A stretch of DNA of 33,364 nt from Planctomycetaceae bacterium (lineage in GTDB: Bacteria; Planctomycetota; Planctomycetia; Pirellulales; Pirellulaceae), in contig WFWZ01000427.1 of assembly GCA_015490875.1 (NCBI GenBank), positions 1 to 33,364 of the forward strand. Direction: 5' to 3'. Below are positions 1 through 8,653 of this stretch, in pieces. Numbering within the stretch: the first letter of the stretch is position 1; each line of letters starts with the position of its first letter. The position numbers and the translations under genes are program-made. A model generated the notes under the pieces. It was not told the origin of the DNA. It searched no databases and saw only the letters and a program-made list of their open reading frames with translations.

Positions 1-1
1 A

Positions 2-142
2 GCCGTCCTGATGAGTGTGTTTCGCACGCTCAAACAACGTGGCCACGACCCCATCCAAACCGTCATAAACGCGATTGAACATTACATTACGACAAAGCAA
101 CTGCCACCTCTTCCGGCACCAAAAACCACTTCAGATGGCTAA
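2..142 (+). CDS. IS66-type transposase, C-terminal fragment (cut by window edge)
   Basis: The reading frame is open from the first bases and ends at TAA 140-142, giving 46 residues. The segment SVFRTLKQRGHDPI, followed by a Thr/Lys/Gln stretch and LPPLPAP, resembles the extreme C-terminus of IS66-family transposases, which mobilise DNA by a DDE mechanism. The catalytic domain lies outside the window, so intactness cannot be judged. The frame ends about 30 bp before the repeat block at 174-516, and no terminal inverted repeat is evident. The family call rests on recalled C-terminal similarity only and is moderately sure. Confidence 0.55.
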   Translation, partial: AVLMSVFRTLKQRGHDPIQTVINAIEHYITTKQLPPLPAPKTTSDG

Positions 143-173
143 ACTGTTACGGAACTACGACGGTGGATTTTGT

Positions 174-270
174 CATACTCTCCCATAGGCCATCTCCGCG
201 CTCTTTGCGTCTTTGCGAGAGACCCTCTCGGCGTCTCTGCGAGATTCCTCAAATGGAGCACATCTCGCCA
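174..270. repeat. Dispersed intergenic repeat, copy A
   Basis: This 97-bp unit begins CATACTC, contains CCATCTCCGCGCTCTT and GCGTCTTTGCGAGAG, and ends CATCTCGCCA. It matches copy B at 421-516 over the whole length with scattered substitutions. Internal arms such as GCGAGAGAC and GTCTCTGCG could form a hairpin. Short frames across it are low-complexity Arg/Ser/Pro strings and look non-coding. Repeats containing GCGTCTTTGCG-like text are familiar in intergenic DNA of several phyla; their role is unknown. Confidence 0.75.
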
Positions 271-288
271 GGGCGGGAAGGCGAGTCG

Positions 289-336
289 AGGCGCAGAGGG
301 ATTTTCTCGCAGCGGCGCCAAGAACGCCAAGGGGAA
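289..336. repeat. Related repeat segment in inverted orientation
   Basis: The stretch contains GCGCAGAGGGATTTTCTCGC and then GCGCCAAGAACGCCAAG. Its reverse complement (CTTGGCGTTCTTGGCG and CTGCGAGAAAATCCCTCTGC) resembles the core of copies A and B, so the block has the order direct, inverted, direct. This suggests a foldable intergenic element rather than a gene. The similarity is partial. Confidence 0.5.
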
Positions 337-420
337 GGAAAAGGTTTTGGGTGTTGTCACAGGTGTTCCGGCCGTAATCGACACGCGCTAGGATGACAAC
401 CGGGCCGGTGAGTGCTGCTA

Positions 421-516
421 CATACTCCCTATAGACCATCTCCGCGCTCTTCGCGTCTTTGCGAGAGTCCCCCTCCGCGTCTTCGCGAGCTGCCTCAAGC
501 CAAACGCATCTCGCCA
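421..516. repeat. Dispersed intergenic repeat, copy B
   Basis: This is the second full copy of the unit at 174-270, in the same orientation and 247 bp downstream. It shares CATACTC, CCATCTCCGCGCTCTT, GCGTCTTTGCGAGAG and ACGCATCTCGCCA-like text. It ends 9 bp before the stop codon of the minus-strand protease gene, so it lies in that gene's 3' region. There is no gene between 143 and 524; this repeat family is the only recognisable content. Confidence 0.75.
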
Positions 517-524
517 AAAGACCG

Positions 525-1997
525 TCACTCGAACGATTGGCCTCGAACCACAGGAGTGGACCCGCTCGTCGCTCGGGAGTTGGGAGCCGGCGGTGCCGGA
601 GCGTGGCCGTTGGCGGCAGCCGCTTCCAGTTGTGCGATCAAATGCCGAGTCGGCTGGCGCACGACGATCACCCGCTCGCGCCCCGTTGCCGGATCTCGTA
701 CGACGCAGATCAATTCTCCGCTTCCTCGAGCCCCCTGGGTACTCGACGATCCCGTCGTCGAAGTCACCGCTGGAGTAAGACCTGATCTGGCTACGGGAAC
801 AACCGGTGGTTCCGGCTGAGGCGCTGCGTGACCACTCGGCGAGGTTTCCGTCGACGCCAGGGACGAATTAGTGTCACGAATCAGCCGCGTGAGTCCGAGC
901 TTACCGAGGTACTCGTGTATCAAAGGTAGAGAAGCATACAGCCCCTTGCGTTCCTGAGGATCAGCCGCGTTGCAGACGCCGATCAACTCGCCTTGCGTCG
1001 TGAACAGTCCGCCTCCACTGCGGCCGTCCACGGGTTGTCCGTCAATCTCGAGGTTCGGGCCGTGGGCATAACGGTTGACGGCCGTGATCTGTGTCTGTTC
1101 CACCGTCGGATCGGCTCCGCGGTTGCAACCGACCGAGAAGACCGGTAGCCCGACTTGCAGCGGCTGATTGCGCCCCGCCACGGGCACTGGTTCGATGGGC
1201 ACTCCTGGCTGAATCACGACGAAGCCGATGTCGCGCTGGTCTGCTTCATAGGTCAGCAGTCGGCCTTCGACGGAACGACCGGCGTGAGGCCCGAAGAGGT
1301 CGACCTGGATCTTGCCTCGACCTTGCGAGTCTCGAAAGATGTGCCCGCATGTCACCACGAGGGCATGCCCTCCGGAAACGTCGATAATGGTTCCCGTTCC
1401 AAAAGAAAAACCATTGGCGTCCTCGACGCGCAGCCGCACGGTGGCTCCCAATGCTCGTTCGATGGCCGAGGCTCCGGCACGTCGCGCGGCCGCGGGTATG
1501 CTGGCTCCAGTCTGCCTCAGTGGTGACCCGTCGGGATTCCCGGAAATGCCGCGGCGAGGTGACGTGGGACTCGCCGGAGGGTTCGCAAGCGGCCGAGTGT
1601 GGGCCGATGCCGGTGCCATTCTGGATCGGTCTTCGTCGGGCGACTGACCGCGAACCGATGCCGAGCGACTGCGGAGAGCTCCCGGCTGGAGGCCCGCCTT
1701 TTGAAACCATCGCACGAGTTCCACGTACGATCGAGCTCCCACGCGGCGAGCCACTTCTTGTCCGTCTCGCAATAGGATGACCGTGGGAAGGTGAGTCACC
1801 CGATGTTGCTGGGCGATTTGAGGTTCCCGGTCCACATCGATGACCCGAAGAGGATAACCGGCCGCCTGAAGACGCTCCATGGCCGGAGCCATCGTTCGGC
1901 AGGGGCCGCACCAACTCGCCGTAAACTCGAGAATCTGCCAGTCGGCGGCCGAGGCCGCACTGACGGCGAGTACCCAAATGCAACATGCTCGTACCAT
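525..1997 (-). CDS. Secreted thioredoxin-domain / trypsin-like serine protease fusion
   Basis: The 490-aa product starts with a hydrophobic signal-like segment (residues 1-18). A thioredoxin-fold domain follows (about 20-102) with the redox motif WCGPC at 29-33 and the cis-proline context THLPT (Pro71). A Pro/Arg/Ser-rich linker (about 105-175) leads to a chymotrypsin/HtrA-like domain (about 182-372). Its likely triad is His219 (VTCGHIF), Asp256 (RDIGFVV) and Ser327 (GRSGGGLF). There is no PDZ domain; the C-terminal 110 residues are low complexity with a short conserved-looking block. The start is supported by GGGAGGG just upstream. The protein probably acts outside the cytoplasm, combining disulfide exchange with proteolysis. 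Domain calls come from motifs; the substrate is unknown. Confidence 0.85.
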   Translation of the reverse strand: MVRACCIWVLAVSAASAADWQILEFTASWCGPCRTMAPAMERLQAAGYPLRVIDVDREPQIAQQHRVTHLPTVILLRDGQEVARRVGARSYVELVRWFQKAGLQPGALRSRSASVRGQSPDEDRSRMAPASAHTRPLANPPASPTSPRRGISGNPDGSPLRQTGASIPAAARRAGASAIERALGATVRLRVEDANGFSFGTGTIIDVSGGHALVVTCGHIFRDSQGRGKIQVDLFGPHAGRSVEGRLLTYEADQRDIGFVVIQPGVPIEPVPVAGRNQPLQVGLPVFSVGCNRGADPTVEQTQITAVNRYAHGPNLEIDGQPVDGRSGGGLFTTQGELIGVCNAADPQERKGLYASLPLIHEYLGKLGLTRLIRDTNSSLASTETSPSGHAAPQPEPPVVPVARSGLTPAVTSTTGSSSTQGARGSGELICVVRDPATGRERVIVVRQPTRHLIAQLEAAAANGHAPAPPAPNSRATSGSTPVVRGQSFE

Positions 1998-2380
1998 GCA
2001 TCCCTCCCTGGATCTGGTCCGCTCGTTTGTCCAACGGTTTGGTACAGCCTCTCAACCAGCCGCTCATCCTGCGCGGCATCCCGGAGAGGCTACTGGTGAC
2101 CGGGCTTCGTTTGTAAGAACGGGAACGCATGTCGGAAAAAGTTACCTGGTTTCACTAGGTTGCTGCCCGACACGAGGCATTATCCGTTCGCGTATGCCCA
2201 GCCGTGTCAACGACTTGCCACTGATGACCACTCCTGCAGCCCAGTAACCGGCCGTTATTTGCCAGGAGAATCGCATTTTCTGTGCCTAACCAGCGGTCGT
2301 GTGCAGATCGCCGCCAGGCTTTCCGTTAAGATGGAGCAGATGACGGGACGGGGAAACGGAGTCGAACAGGAGAAACTACC
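1998..2380. other. Intergenic region between divergent genes
   Basis: These 383 bp separate the minus-strand protease from the plus-strand propeller gene and should hold both promoters. I see no convincing -35/-10 pair, repeat or RNA. The only clear signals are the ribosome binding sites at each end: GGGAGGG for the protease and AGGAG at 2368-2372 for the propeller gene. Confidence 0.5.
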
Positions 2381-5300
2381 ATGAAATCGAGAATCCTTGG
2401 AGTCGTGGCGGCTCTCTGGGCTCTGACCGGCGTGCTGGATGCGCAGGATTGGCCCACCTGGCGCCATGACGCTCGGCGCAGTGCTGCCACCGATGCCCCT
2501 CTTCCCGAGAAACTCGAACTTCGCTGGGAACGGACACTGCCTTCCTTCGAGCCGGCATGGCCGACCGAACCTCGGTTGCGGTTCGACCCGACGTACGAGC
2601 CGGTGGCAGCCGGCGGTCGACTGTTCATCGGATCGCCTCTTGATGGCAGCGTGCGCGCCTACGACGTGGCGAATGGGAACGAGCTTTGGTGTTTCTTTAC
2701 GGAAGGGCCAGTGCGGTTTGCGCCGGCGGTCGCCGGTGATCGACTTCTTGTTGCCTCCGACGATGGACGCCTCTATTGCCTGGCGACGCGCGATGGGGCG
2801 TGCCTGTGGCACAAACGTGTCATCGGGGACGACCGTCCCGACCTCCGACAACTCGCCAACGACCGTCTCGCTTCCTGCTGGCCGGTGCGAGGCGGCCCAG
2901 TCGTGCACGACGGTATCGTGTATGTCGGATGCGGACTTTGGCCCACGATGGGGGTTTGCGTCGCTGCTTTTTCCGTCGAGGACGGTCGACTCATCTGGTC
3001 CAATCACGATGTGGCGCGGTTGGACGATGTGCGCGTCGACCACAACTCGAAGGCAGATGTCGCCATTGCGCCGCAAGGGTATTGCCTTTTCGTCGACGAC
3101 ATGCTTGTGGTTCCCAGCGGCCGGTCGATGCCGGCTCGGTTCGATCCGAAGACCGGCAAGATGCTCTATTTCGTACAGGGCTACCGTCACGGTGATGCTC
3201 GGGTGATCGCGGCCGGCGATGTCCTACTCGTTGGGACCAGCGGCGCCGTGAACCTCGAAGACGGGCGGGAAGTCGGCAACCGATGGGTCGCCGCCGGAAA
3301 GGAGGCTCCCGACCGCTGGGATGGCCGCCGCCGCGATCTTTTCGAAGGTCCTTTCTTCCCATACAAGTTCACACCGGCACTCGACTACCGAAGCGTCATC
3401 GATGGTCATCGGGCCTATGGTGTCCATCGCGGGCGGCTGCTTGGGTACGACCTGACCAAAGTTCGAACATCGCTCTATGAGAAGAAAGTTGGGAACCAGA
3501 CGGTTCGGCCGCTTCGGTGGGATGTCGAACAACTCTGGAAGCCGGTGACGCTGCAATCGGGCTCGCAAGAAGCGACTGGTGTTTCTATCCAAGCCGGATC
3601 GCGCCTTTACACCCACGTCGGAAAGACACTCATCGCGGTCGATCTTCCTTCCGGCGAAAAAGAACGCCCGCATGTCGCGTGGAAGCAGGTTCTTCCCCAC
3701 GTTCCTCGTGCGATGCTTGCGGCTTCGAGTCGTTTGATGGTCGTCCTCGCGAATGGCAGCATTCTCTGTTTTGGAGAAGAAAGGGAGGAAACGGATCTTC
3801 CTGTTCTCATGGCGGATGAAGAGCGGCCAGCTCCGGACCAGCTCTCACGTCGGTCAGATGAGGCTACTCGTCTTTTGGAAAGCACTTCTGAGGAGATCGG
3901 CTACGCCGTCATCTTGGGGTTGAAAGACGGTGGGCTGGCTGAGGAGTTGCTGGAGCGGAGTCGCCTGCACCTAATCGCCGTCGATAACAATGCGCAGCTC
4001 GTTGATAACTTACGGCAGCGGTGGATGGATCGAGGGTGGTACGGTCGGCGCGTCGATGTGCTCAAGGGCGATCCAGCCACGATCGAGCTACCACCTTACG
4101 TGGCGACGCTGGTGGCCACCGAACGTCCGGGAGCTTCGGGACCTTTGGCTACGATCGATCCGGCTCGCCTTGCGAGGATCGTGCGTCCGTACGGAGGTCT
4201 CGTTTTCGCAACCGGCTTGAAAGCAGGAGAAATCGATTCGCTGGCCGAACGCTGGCGGAAGATCTCCGATGCAGGCATGAAAGTGACGACTTCGAGCGAC
4301 TCGGTCATCTGGCGCCGTCCCGATGCTCTGCCTGGTGCAGCGGACTGGACGCATGAGACGAGCGATGCGGCGAGGAGCTATTATTCGCGCGACGAGCGGG
4401 TGCGAGCTCCCTTGGGGATTCTCTGGTACGGCGATAGCGACGACTACGGCTTTCACAAGTGGAAGGACTACGGGCGAGGCGTCAAGCCGCAGGTTTGTCG
4501 CGGGCGGCTTTTTGCTTTCAATGACCGAACGCGTGTCTTGCGGGCCGTCGACATTTACACGGGGCGCCGGTTTTGGGAGTACACGCTTCCCACGTCGCTG
4601 GTCCGTTTCGTGTCACTTCCCGACGGTGTCTATGTCGCTCACGGGCGGACTTGCGAGGTACTTGATCCAAAGACAGGCAAGCCGATTGCCCGATGGCAAG
4701 TCGACGTCGATGTGCCTCAAGGACATCAAGTGGGTGTCGTCGCCGTGCTCGCCGATGGCGACGTCGTCTTGATCGGACTTGGCTTCGACCTGCCGACACA
4801 TTCGAGTCACCCAGCAATTCAAGAGGGGCTTTGGAATGCCAGACAGTTGGTGGTACTCGACCGGACCGATGGCCGACAACTCTGGACGCAAACAGCCTCT
4901 CGTCGGTTCAACCTCCATGCGATCGCCATGGGGGGTGGCCGCGTCTATGCCGTTGACTCGCCCTCGCCGCAGGAACTCGAGCGAGCCGTGCGACGGGGCC
5001 GTAAACCGGAATCGACCGAGGCGACGATGCACTGCTGGGACAGCCGGAGTGGGAAGCTCCTCTGGCGCCAGACGATGGCGTCGCCTCCCCTGCCGAGTCT
5101 TTCCTGGCTGAGCATTCGAGCCAACGACGATTGGGTGGCCTACAACCGCAAGCACGACATCGTGCTGGCTGGAAAATCGGGCCGCATGCGAGCTCTGTCT
5201 GCAGCGACTGGACGCGAATTGTGGCCGCTGCGGACCGGCGGCCAGCAACCCCTGATCGTGGCCGACGACTGGGTCCTCAACCAGTCGGGGATCAAACACG

Positions 5301-5602
5301 ATGTCCGAACAGGCAAGCCGCTCACGCAACAGGTGATCCTCAAGCGACAAGGTGGTTGCAACTACGCCGTGGGAACACGACACCTGCTCTTTTGGCGGCA
5401 GATCTGCGCTTCCTACATTGACATCGAAACGGGCGAAACGCAGAGTCTCAGAAACTTGCGCAGCGGATGCAGCAACAGCATCGTTGCGGCCGGAGGTATC
5501 GTCAGCGTACCGTGTTACTCGATCGGATGCGTCTGCAACTACCCGCTGCAAACGTCGTTCGCCATGTACCATCTTCCCGAACTGCAAGAATGGGGCCCCT
5601 GA
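2381..5602 (+). CDS. Secreted PQQ-like beta-propeller protein with internal methyltransferase-like domain
   Basis: The 1073-aa protein has a signal peptide (1-21, ending LDAQ) and a mature start DWPTWRHDARRS typical of planctomycete quinoprotein-like propellers. Repeated blade motifs of the type DGRLYCLATRDGACLWHK occupy about 50-470 and again about 680-1060. Between them, about residues 490-630, is a Rossmann-like segment with VILGLKDGGLAEELL (motif I position), LHLIAVDNN and DVLKGD, resembling a degenerate class I SAM methyltransferase. AGGAG lies 8 bp before the ATG. The sulfatase follows 73 bp downstream in the same direction, so the two may be cotranscribed. Bona fide PQQ binding is not shown, and such proteins are often scaffolds or binding modules. 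The function is unknown. Confidence 0.85.
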   Translation: MKSRILGVVAALWALTGVLDAQDWPTWRHDARRSAATDAPLPEKLELRWERTLPSFEPAWPTEPRLRFDPTYEPVAAGGRLFIGSPLDGSVRAYDVANGNELWCFFTEGPVRFAPAVAGDRLLVASDDGRLYCLATRDGACLWHKRVIGDDRPDLRQLANDRLASCWPVRGGPVVHDGIVYVGCGLWPTMGVCVAAFSVEDGRLIWSNHDVARLDDVRVDHNSKADVAIAPQGYCLFVDDMLVVPSGRSMPARFDPKTGKMLYFVQGYRHGDARVIAAGDVLLVGTSGAVNLEDGREVGNRWVAAGKEAPDRWDGRRRDLFEGPFFPYKFTPALDYRSVIDGHRAYGVHRGRLLGYDLTKVRTSLYEKKVGNQTVRPLRWDVEQLWKPVTLQSGSQEATGVSIQAGSRLYTHVGKTLIAVDLPSGEKERPHVAWKQVLPHVPRAMLAASSRLMVVLANGSILCFGEEREETDLPVLMADEERPAPDQLSRRSDEATRLLESTSEEIGYAVILGLKDGGLAEELLERSRLHLIAVDNNAQLVDNLRQRWMDRGWYGRRVDVLKGDPATIELPPYVATLVATERPGASGPLATIDPARLARIVRPYGGLVFATGLKAGEIDSLAERWRKISDAGMKVTTSSDSVIWRRPDALPGAADWTHETSDAARSYYSRDERVRAPLGILWYGDSDDYGFHKWKDYGRGVKPQVCRGRLFAFNDRTRVLRAVDIYTGRRFWEYTLPTSLVRFVSLPDGVYVAHGRTCEVLDPKTGKPIARWQVDVDVPQGHQVGVVAVLADGDVVLIGLGFDLPTHSSHPAIQEGLWNARQLVVLDRTDGRQLWTQTASRRFNLHAIAMGGGRVYAVDSPSPQELERAVRRGRKPESTEATMHCWDSRSGKLLWRQTMASPPLPSLSWLSIRANDDWVAYNRKHDIVLAGKSGRMRALSAATGRELWPLRTGGQQPLIVADDWVLNQSGIKHDVRTGKPLTQQVILKRQGGCNYAVGTRHLLFWRQICASYIDIETGETQSLRNLRSGCSNSIVAAGGIVSVPCYSIGCVCNYPLQTSFAMYHLPELQEWGP

Positions 5603-5675
5603 GACGGACGGTTTTTCAGGGATTCAGGAGATAAGGCTCCTGCTGAGCCGCGCACTTCTGTCGGAGAACCTCGTA

Positions 5676-7256
5676 ATGCTTCAGCGAATAGCGTTTTTCC
5701 TTCTGGCCGTGTGGACTGTCTCGATGGGGGGTCGCCTGACGGCCGGTGAAGTGCCGGCGCGTCCCAACATCATCGTGATACTTGCGGATGATCTCGGGTA
5801 CGGCGATGTGCAGTGTTACAATCCGAAGCGCAGCAAGATCCCGACGCCCTACATCGACGCGCTGGCGCAGCGAGGGATGCGCTTTACGGACGGACATAGC
5901 AGTTCCGGAGTCTGCTCCCCTTCGCGATACACGCTGTTAACCGGCCGCTATCACTGGCGCACTCGGTTGCAGCAAGGTATCGTCGGCTATCTCGAGCGGC
6001 CGCTCATCGCGGAGGACCGTCTGACGCTCGCGAGCATGCTGAAGCAACGAGGTTACCACACGGCGTGTATGGGCAAGTGGCATTTGGGGTGGAACTGGCC
6101 GGTTTCGGCTGAGGAGCGTCCGTTCTTGGCGCCGAAGCGAGGAACTTTTCCGGAGGCAACCGAGCGGCATCGAGCGATCTGGCGGAAAGTTTTTTCGCAG
6201 GCGATTGCCGGAGGACCGACGACGCGCGGTTTCGATACGTATTTCGGCACCGACGTCCCCAATTGGCCACCTTTCTGCTTCATCGAAAACGATCGGACGG
6301 TCGGCATTCCCTCGGTTTTTCTTCCCCGTGAGTTATTCCGCAACCACCTGGCCAGCCAGCCCGGGCCAGCACTTCCCGACTGGGATTTGGCTGCCATCTT
6401 GCCGACACTTGCTCAGCGAGCCAGCGACTACGTGCGCCGCCAGGCTAAGACAGGCGAGCCTTTCTTTCTTTATCTGCCACTCACTTCCCCTCACACGCCG
6501 GTGGCGGTCGCCGCGCCGTGGCGAGGCAAGAGCGGGTTGGGGCTTCCGATCGCCGACTTCATCATGCAGACCGACGCCGTGGTCGGTCAGGTCCTACGGG
6601 CGGTACAGGAGGCGGGCATCGAGAAGGAGACGATCATCTTTTTTACCAGCGACAATGGTTTTGCACCGTACGTGGATGTGCGGAAACTCGAGGCACAGGG
6701 GCATTTCCCCAGCGGTCCTTGGCGGGGCTACAAAGGGGATGCGTGGGAAGGAGGGCACCGCGTTCCGTTTGTCGTGAGTTGGCCTGGGATAATCGAGTCA
6801 GGAAGCGTTTCGCACGCCCTGGTGCATCAGGCAGACTTGATGGCCACCATCGCCGAGATCGTCGGGTTCGAACTTCCCCCGGACGCCGCCGAAGACAGTT
6901 TTAGCTTTTGGCCCATTCTTCAAGGCGAGAAAGAGGAGGTTCGCACGCACGCCGTGAGTCAATCCTCTCGAGGCATGATGGCGCTGCGCGTCGGTTCGTG
7001 GAAGTTGATCCTGGGACGTGGAGGTGGGGGGTACTGGAGTCGCATGTCGGCGGAGCCGAAGTCGGATGAACCTGCTCAACTCTACGATCTCTCTGACGAT
7101 CCTGGAGAACAGATCAATCTGTACGCTCGTCATCCGGAACGGGTAGAGATGATGATCGAGCTCGTGCAGGAGATCGTTGAACGAGGGCGCAGCACGCCGG
7201 GTCCGCGCCAACCCAATGACGTCCCCGTTCGCTGGCGGCGGTTCTATCAGAAGTGA
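5676..7256 (+). CDS. Secreted type I sulfatase (arylsulfatase A-like)
   Basis: This 526-aa sulfatase hydrolyses sulfate esters, in planctomycetes commonly on sulfated polysaccharides. A signal peptide (1-23) precedes RPNIIVILADDLGYGD with the metal ligands Asp38-Asp39. The sulfatase signature CSPSR follows, with Cys80 to be converted to formylglycine. Further active-site features are GKWHLGW (Lys134, His136), SPHTPV (His273) and TSDNG (Asp326-Asn327), so the catalytic set looks complete. The frame is open further upstream, but ATG 5676 is preferred because GGAG lies 9 bp before it and the signal peptide begins there. Its 3' end faces the esterase gene 14 bp away. No maturase gene is in the window, and substrate specificity cannot be inferred. 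Confidence 0.93.
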   Translation: MLQRIAFFLLAVWTVSMGGRLTAGEVPARPNIIVILADDLGYGDVQCYNPKRSKIPTPYIDALAQRGMRFTDGHSSSGVCSPSRYTLLTGRYHWRTRLQQGIVGYLERPLIAEDRLTLASMLKQRGYHTACMGKWHLGWNWPVSAEERPFLAPKRGTFPEATERHRAIWRKVFSQAIAGGPTTRGFDTYFGTDVPNWPPFCFIENDRTVGIPSVFLPRELFRNHLASQPGPALPDWDLAAILPTLAQRASDYVRRQAKTGEPFFLYLPLTSPHTPVAVAAPWRGKSGLGLPIADFIMQTDAVVGQVLRAVQEAGIEKETIIFFTSDNGFAPYVDVRKLEAQGHFPSGPWRGYKGDAWEGGHRVPFVVSWPGIIESGSVSHALVHQADLMATIAEIVGFELPPDAAEDSFSFWPILQGEKEEVRTHAVSQSSRGMMALRVGSWKLILGRGGGGYWSRMSAEPKSDEPAQLYDLSDDPGEQINLYARHPERVEMMIELVQEIVERGRSTPGPRQPNDVPVRWRRFYQK

Positions 7257-7270
7257 CGCGAACGTGTTAC

Positions 7271-8260
7271 TTACTTCGAAGCCCGCGTGCGTTTCTTGTC
7301 GGCGAAGAACCGCCACACTTCTTCCATGCCGTCGATGTCCTGGCAGATATTGCCGATCTTTTCTTTCGAGAGGTACTGGGCACGGCCGGGCAAGCCGTGT
7401 CCTCCTCCCATGATCTTGTAGAGGACCACGCTTACGCCGTCTTCGCCTGCCCACACCGTTTTCTGGACTCGACATCCGTCTTCAGGATCGGAATTGGGAA
7501 GGATGGTCGTCTTCCCTTCCGAGTGGATCCCATTGTGTCGTTTCCAGTAGGCGACCGTGGCATCGGTGGACAAGACTTTTCCGCGACTGGGCAAAGGCAG
7601 ATTCTGAGCTCGCCGGCCTAGCAGCGACCGAATCGTCACCGGGCCGCCTTCGTAAGGCACGAGCGGGTCGTTCGTCCCGTTCATCAGAAGGACAGAGATC
7701 TTCGCTCGAGGCGCCTGGTCGCGCAGTCTTTCCGGAAGAGAGGCAATGATGCTGGCGACAGCCGCCAACTGGCCGCCCAGTTCCACCGCCAGACGTTGAA
7801 CGAACATGCCTCCGTTGGAAACCCCCACGGCGTAAATTCGGTCGAGATCGACGGCCTCGCCTTTCAGCTCGATCAGCAAAGCACGGATCCACGCCACGTC
7901 GTCGATTTGCCGGTCGTGGTCGACGAACTTGAGACTGTAACGTCCGTCGTTCCAGTGACGCTGGAGCGCTTCGGGATAGACGGCGATGAAATGATGGCGG
8001 TCGGCCAAACGATTGAGACGACTATAGCGGAGCATCTGTCGAGCCGTTCCACCTCCTCCATGGAATGCCAAGACGACCGGGAGTTTTTGATCGGCCGGAA
8101 CGTTGTCGGGACGATACACGAGATACGTCCGCGTCGTTCCCTGAAAGGACATCTGACGCGTTTGTGTCTCCGCCGTGGAATCGGGGCCGGCGGAGAAGAT
8201 GATCGACCAGGCGAGTCCCAACAAGAACATCGAGGAAGGACGACGATCGAGGTTCAACAT
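7271..8260 (-). CDS. Secreted alpha/beta hydrolase, PHB depolymerase / feruloyl esterase (LpqC) type
   Basis: The 329-aa protein has an N-terminal hydrophobic segment (about 10-24) and an esterase fold. Visible are the oxyanion motif HGGGG (67-71), the nucleophile elbow GVSNGG with Ser148, the acid in NGTNDPL (Asp198) and the catalytic His288 in GGGHGLPG. This is the pattern of COG3509 polyhydroxybutyrate depolymerase/LpqC esterases, which act on short ester polymers or plant-type esters. The ATG at 8260 is chosen because AAGGTG precedes it at good spacing and a signal peptide follows. Upstream frame extension runs through an intergenic repeat and is unlikely to be translated. The true substrate is unknown. 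Confidence 0.85.
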   Translation of the reverse strand: MLNLDRRPSSMFLLGLAWSIIFSAGPDSTAETQTRQMSFQGTTRTYLVYRPDNVPADQKLPVVLAFHGGGGTARQMLRYSRLNRLADRHHFIAVYPEALQRHWNDGRYSLKFVDHDRQIDDVAWIRALLIELKGEAVDLDRIYAVGVSNGGMFVQRLAVELGGQLAAVASIIASLPERLRDQAPRAKISVLLMNGTNDPLVPYEGGPVTIRSLLGRRAQNLPLPSRGKVLSTDATVAYWKRHNGIHSEGKTTILPNSDPEDGCRVQKTVWAGEDGVSVVLYKIMGGGHGLPGRAQYLSKEKIGNICQDIDGMEEVWRFFADKKRTRASK

Positions 8261-8291
8261 CGGGGGCACCTTGATCTTTGTCGCAGGGTTG

Positions 8292-8356
8292 GGAAACCCA
8301 GAGGCACAGAGGGCACGGAGTTTTCGGGAACACTCTCTCTTTGTCTCTGCGTTTCC
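8292..8356. repeat. Imperfect inverted repeat, CACAGAG-type intergenic element
   Basis: The left arm (8292-8311) contains AAACCCAGAGGCACAGAG and the right arm (8337-8356) CTCTTTGTCTCTGCGTTT. The arms pair at about 17 of 20 positions around a 25-nt centre. The wording resembles the GGCACAGAG repeats common between genes in many environmental bacteria and is in the same style as the block at 174-516. It sits about 30 bp upstream of the esterase start codon, inside its 5' region. Confidence 0.65.
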
Positions 8357-8653
8357 ATTCCCCACGTCAGGGTATTCGTTCAGATTGGGTGGACTCCACC
8401 CTCCCATTCGTCGATTGTACTCGATCGCTGCAACCTTAACGGCGGCGGGCTGGCCGCGGAACCGTGCAACCGGTACGACCGGCAGGTTCCGTGGCGATCA
8501 GCACCGTTTGATGCGTCTTTTGGTGGAAGTCGAGCGCGTCGGCCCGTCTTGCGTGCTACATTTTCTCGAGCCACCGGCTCGACTTCCACGGACGCGAATC
8601 CCTCCCGCCACGGACTGGCGACCCTTCCTCCCCATTTTTCAAGGGTGAACGCC
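8357..8653. other. Intergenic region without recognised features
   Basis: This is DNA between the repeat upstream of the esterase and the His-rich protein gene, and it should contain divergent promoters. The frames across it are shadows with Arg/Pro/Ser composition. I see no convincing promoter pair, terminator or RNA fold. Confidence 0.4.

Noticed and set aside
156-175. Shared GACGGTGGATTTT at about 160 and about 16465
   Set aside because: A 13-base match is expected several times by chance in a window this size, and the flanks do not match.
2255-3190. 311-residue minus-strand open frame
   Set aside because: It overlaps the start of the propeller gene, which has a signal peptide and ribosome binding site; no motif is seen in the minus frame.
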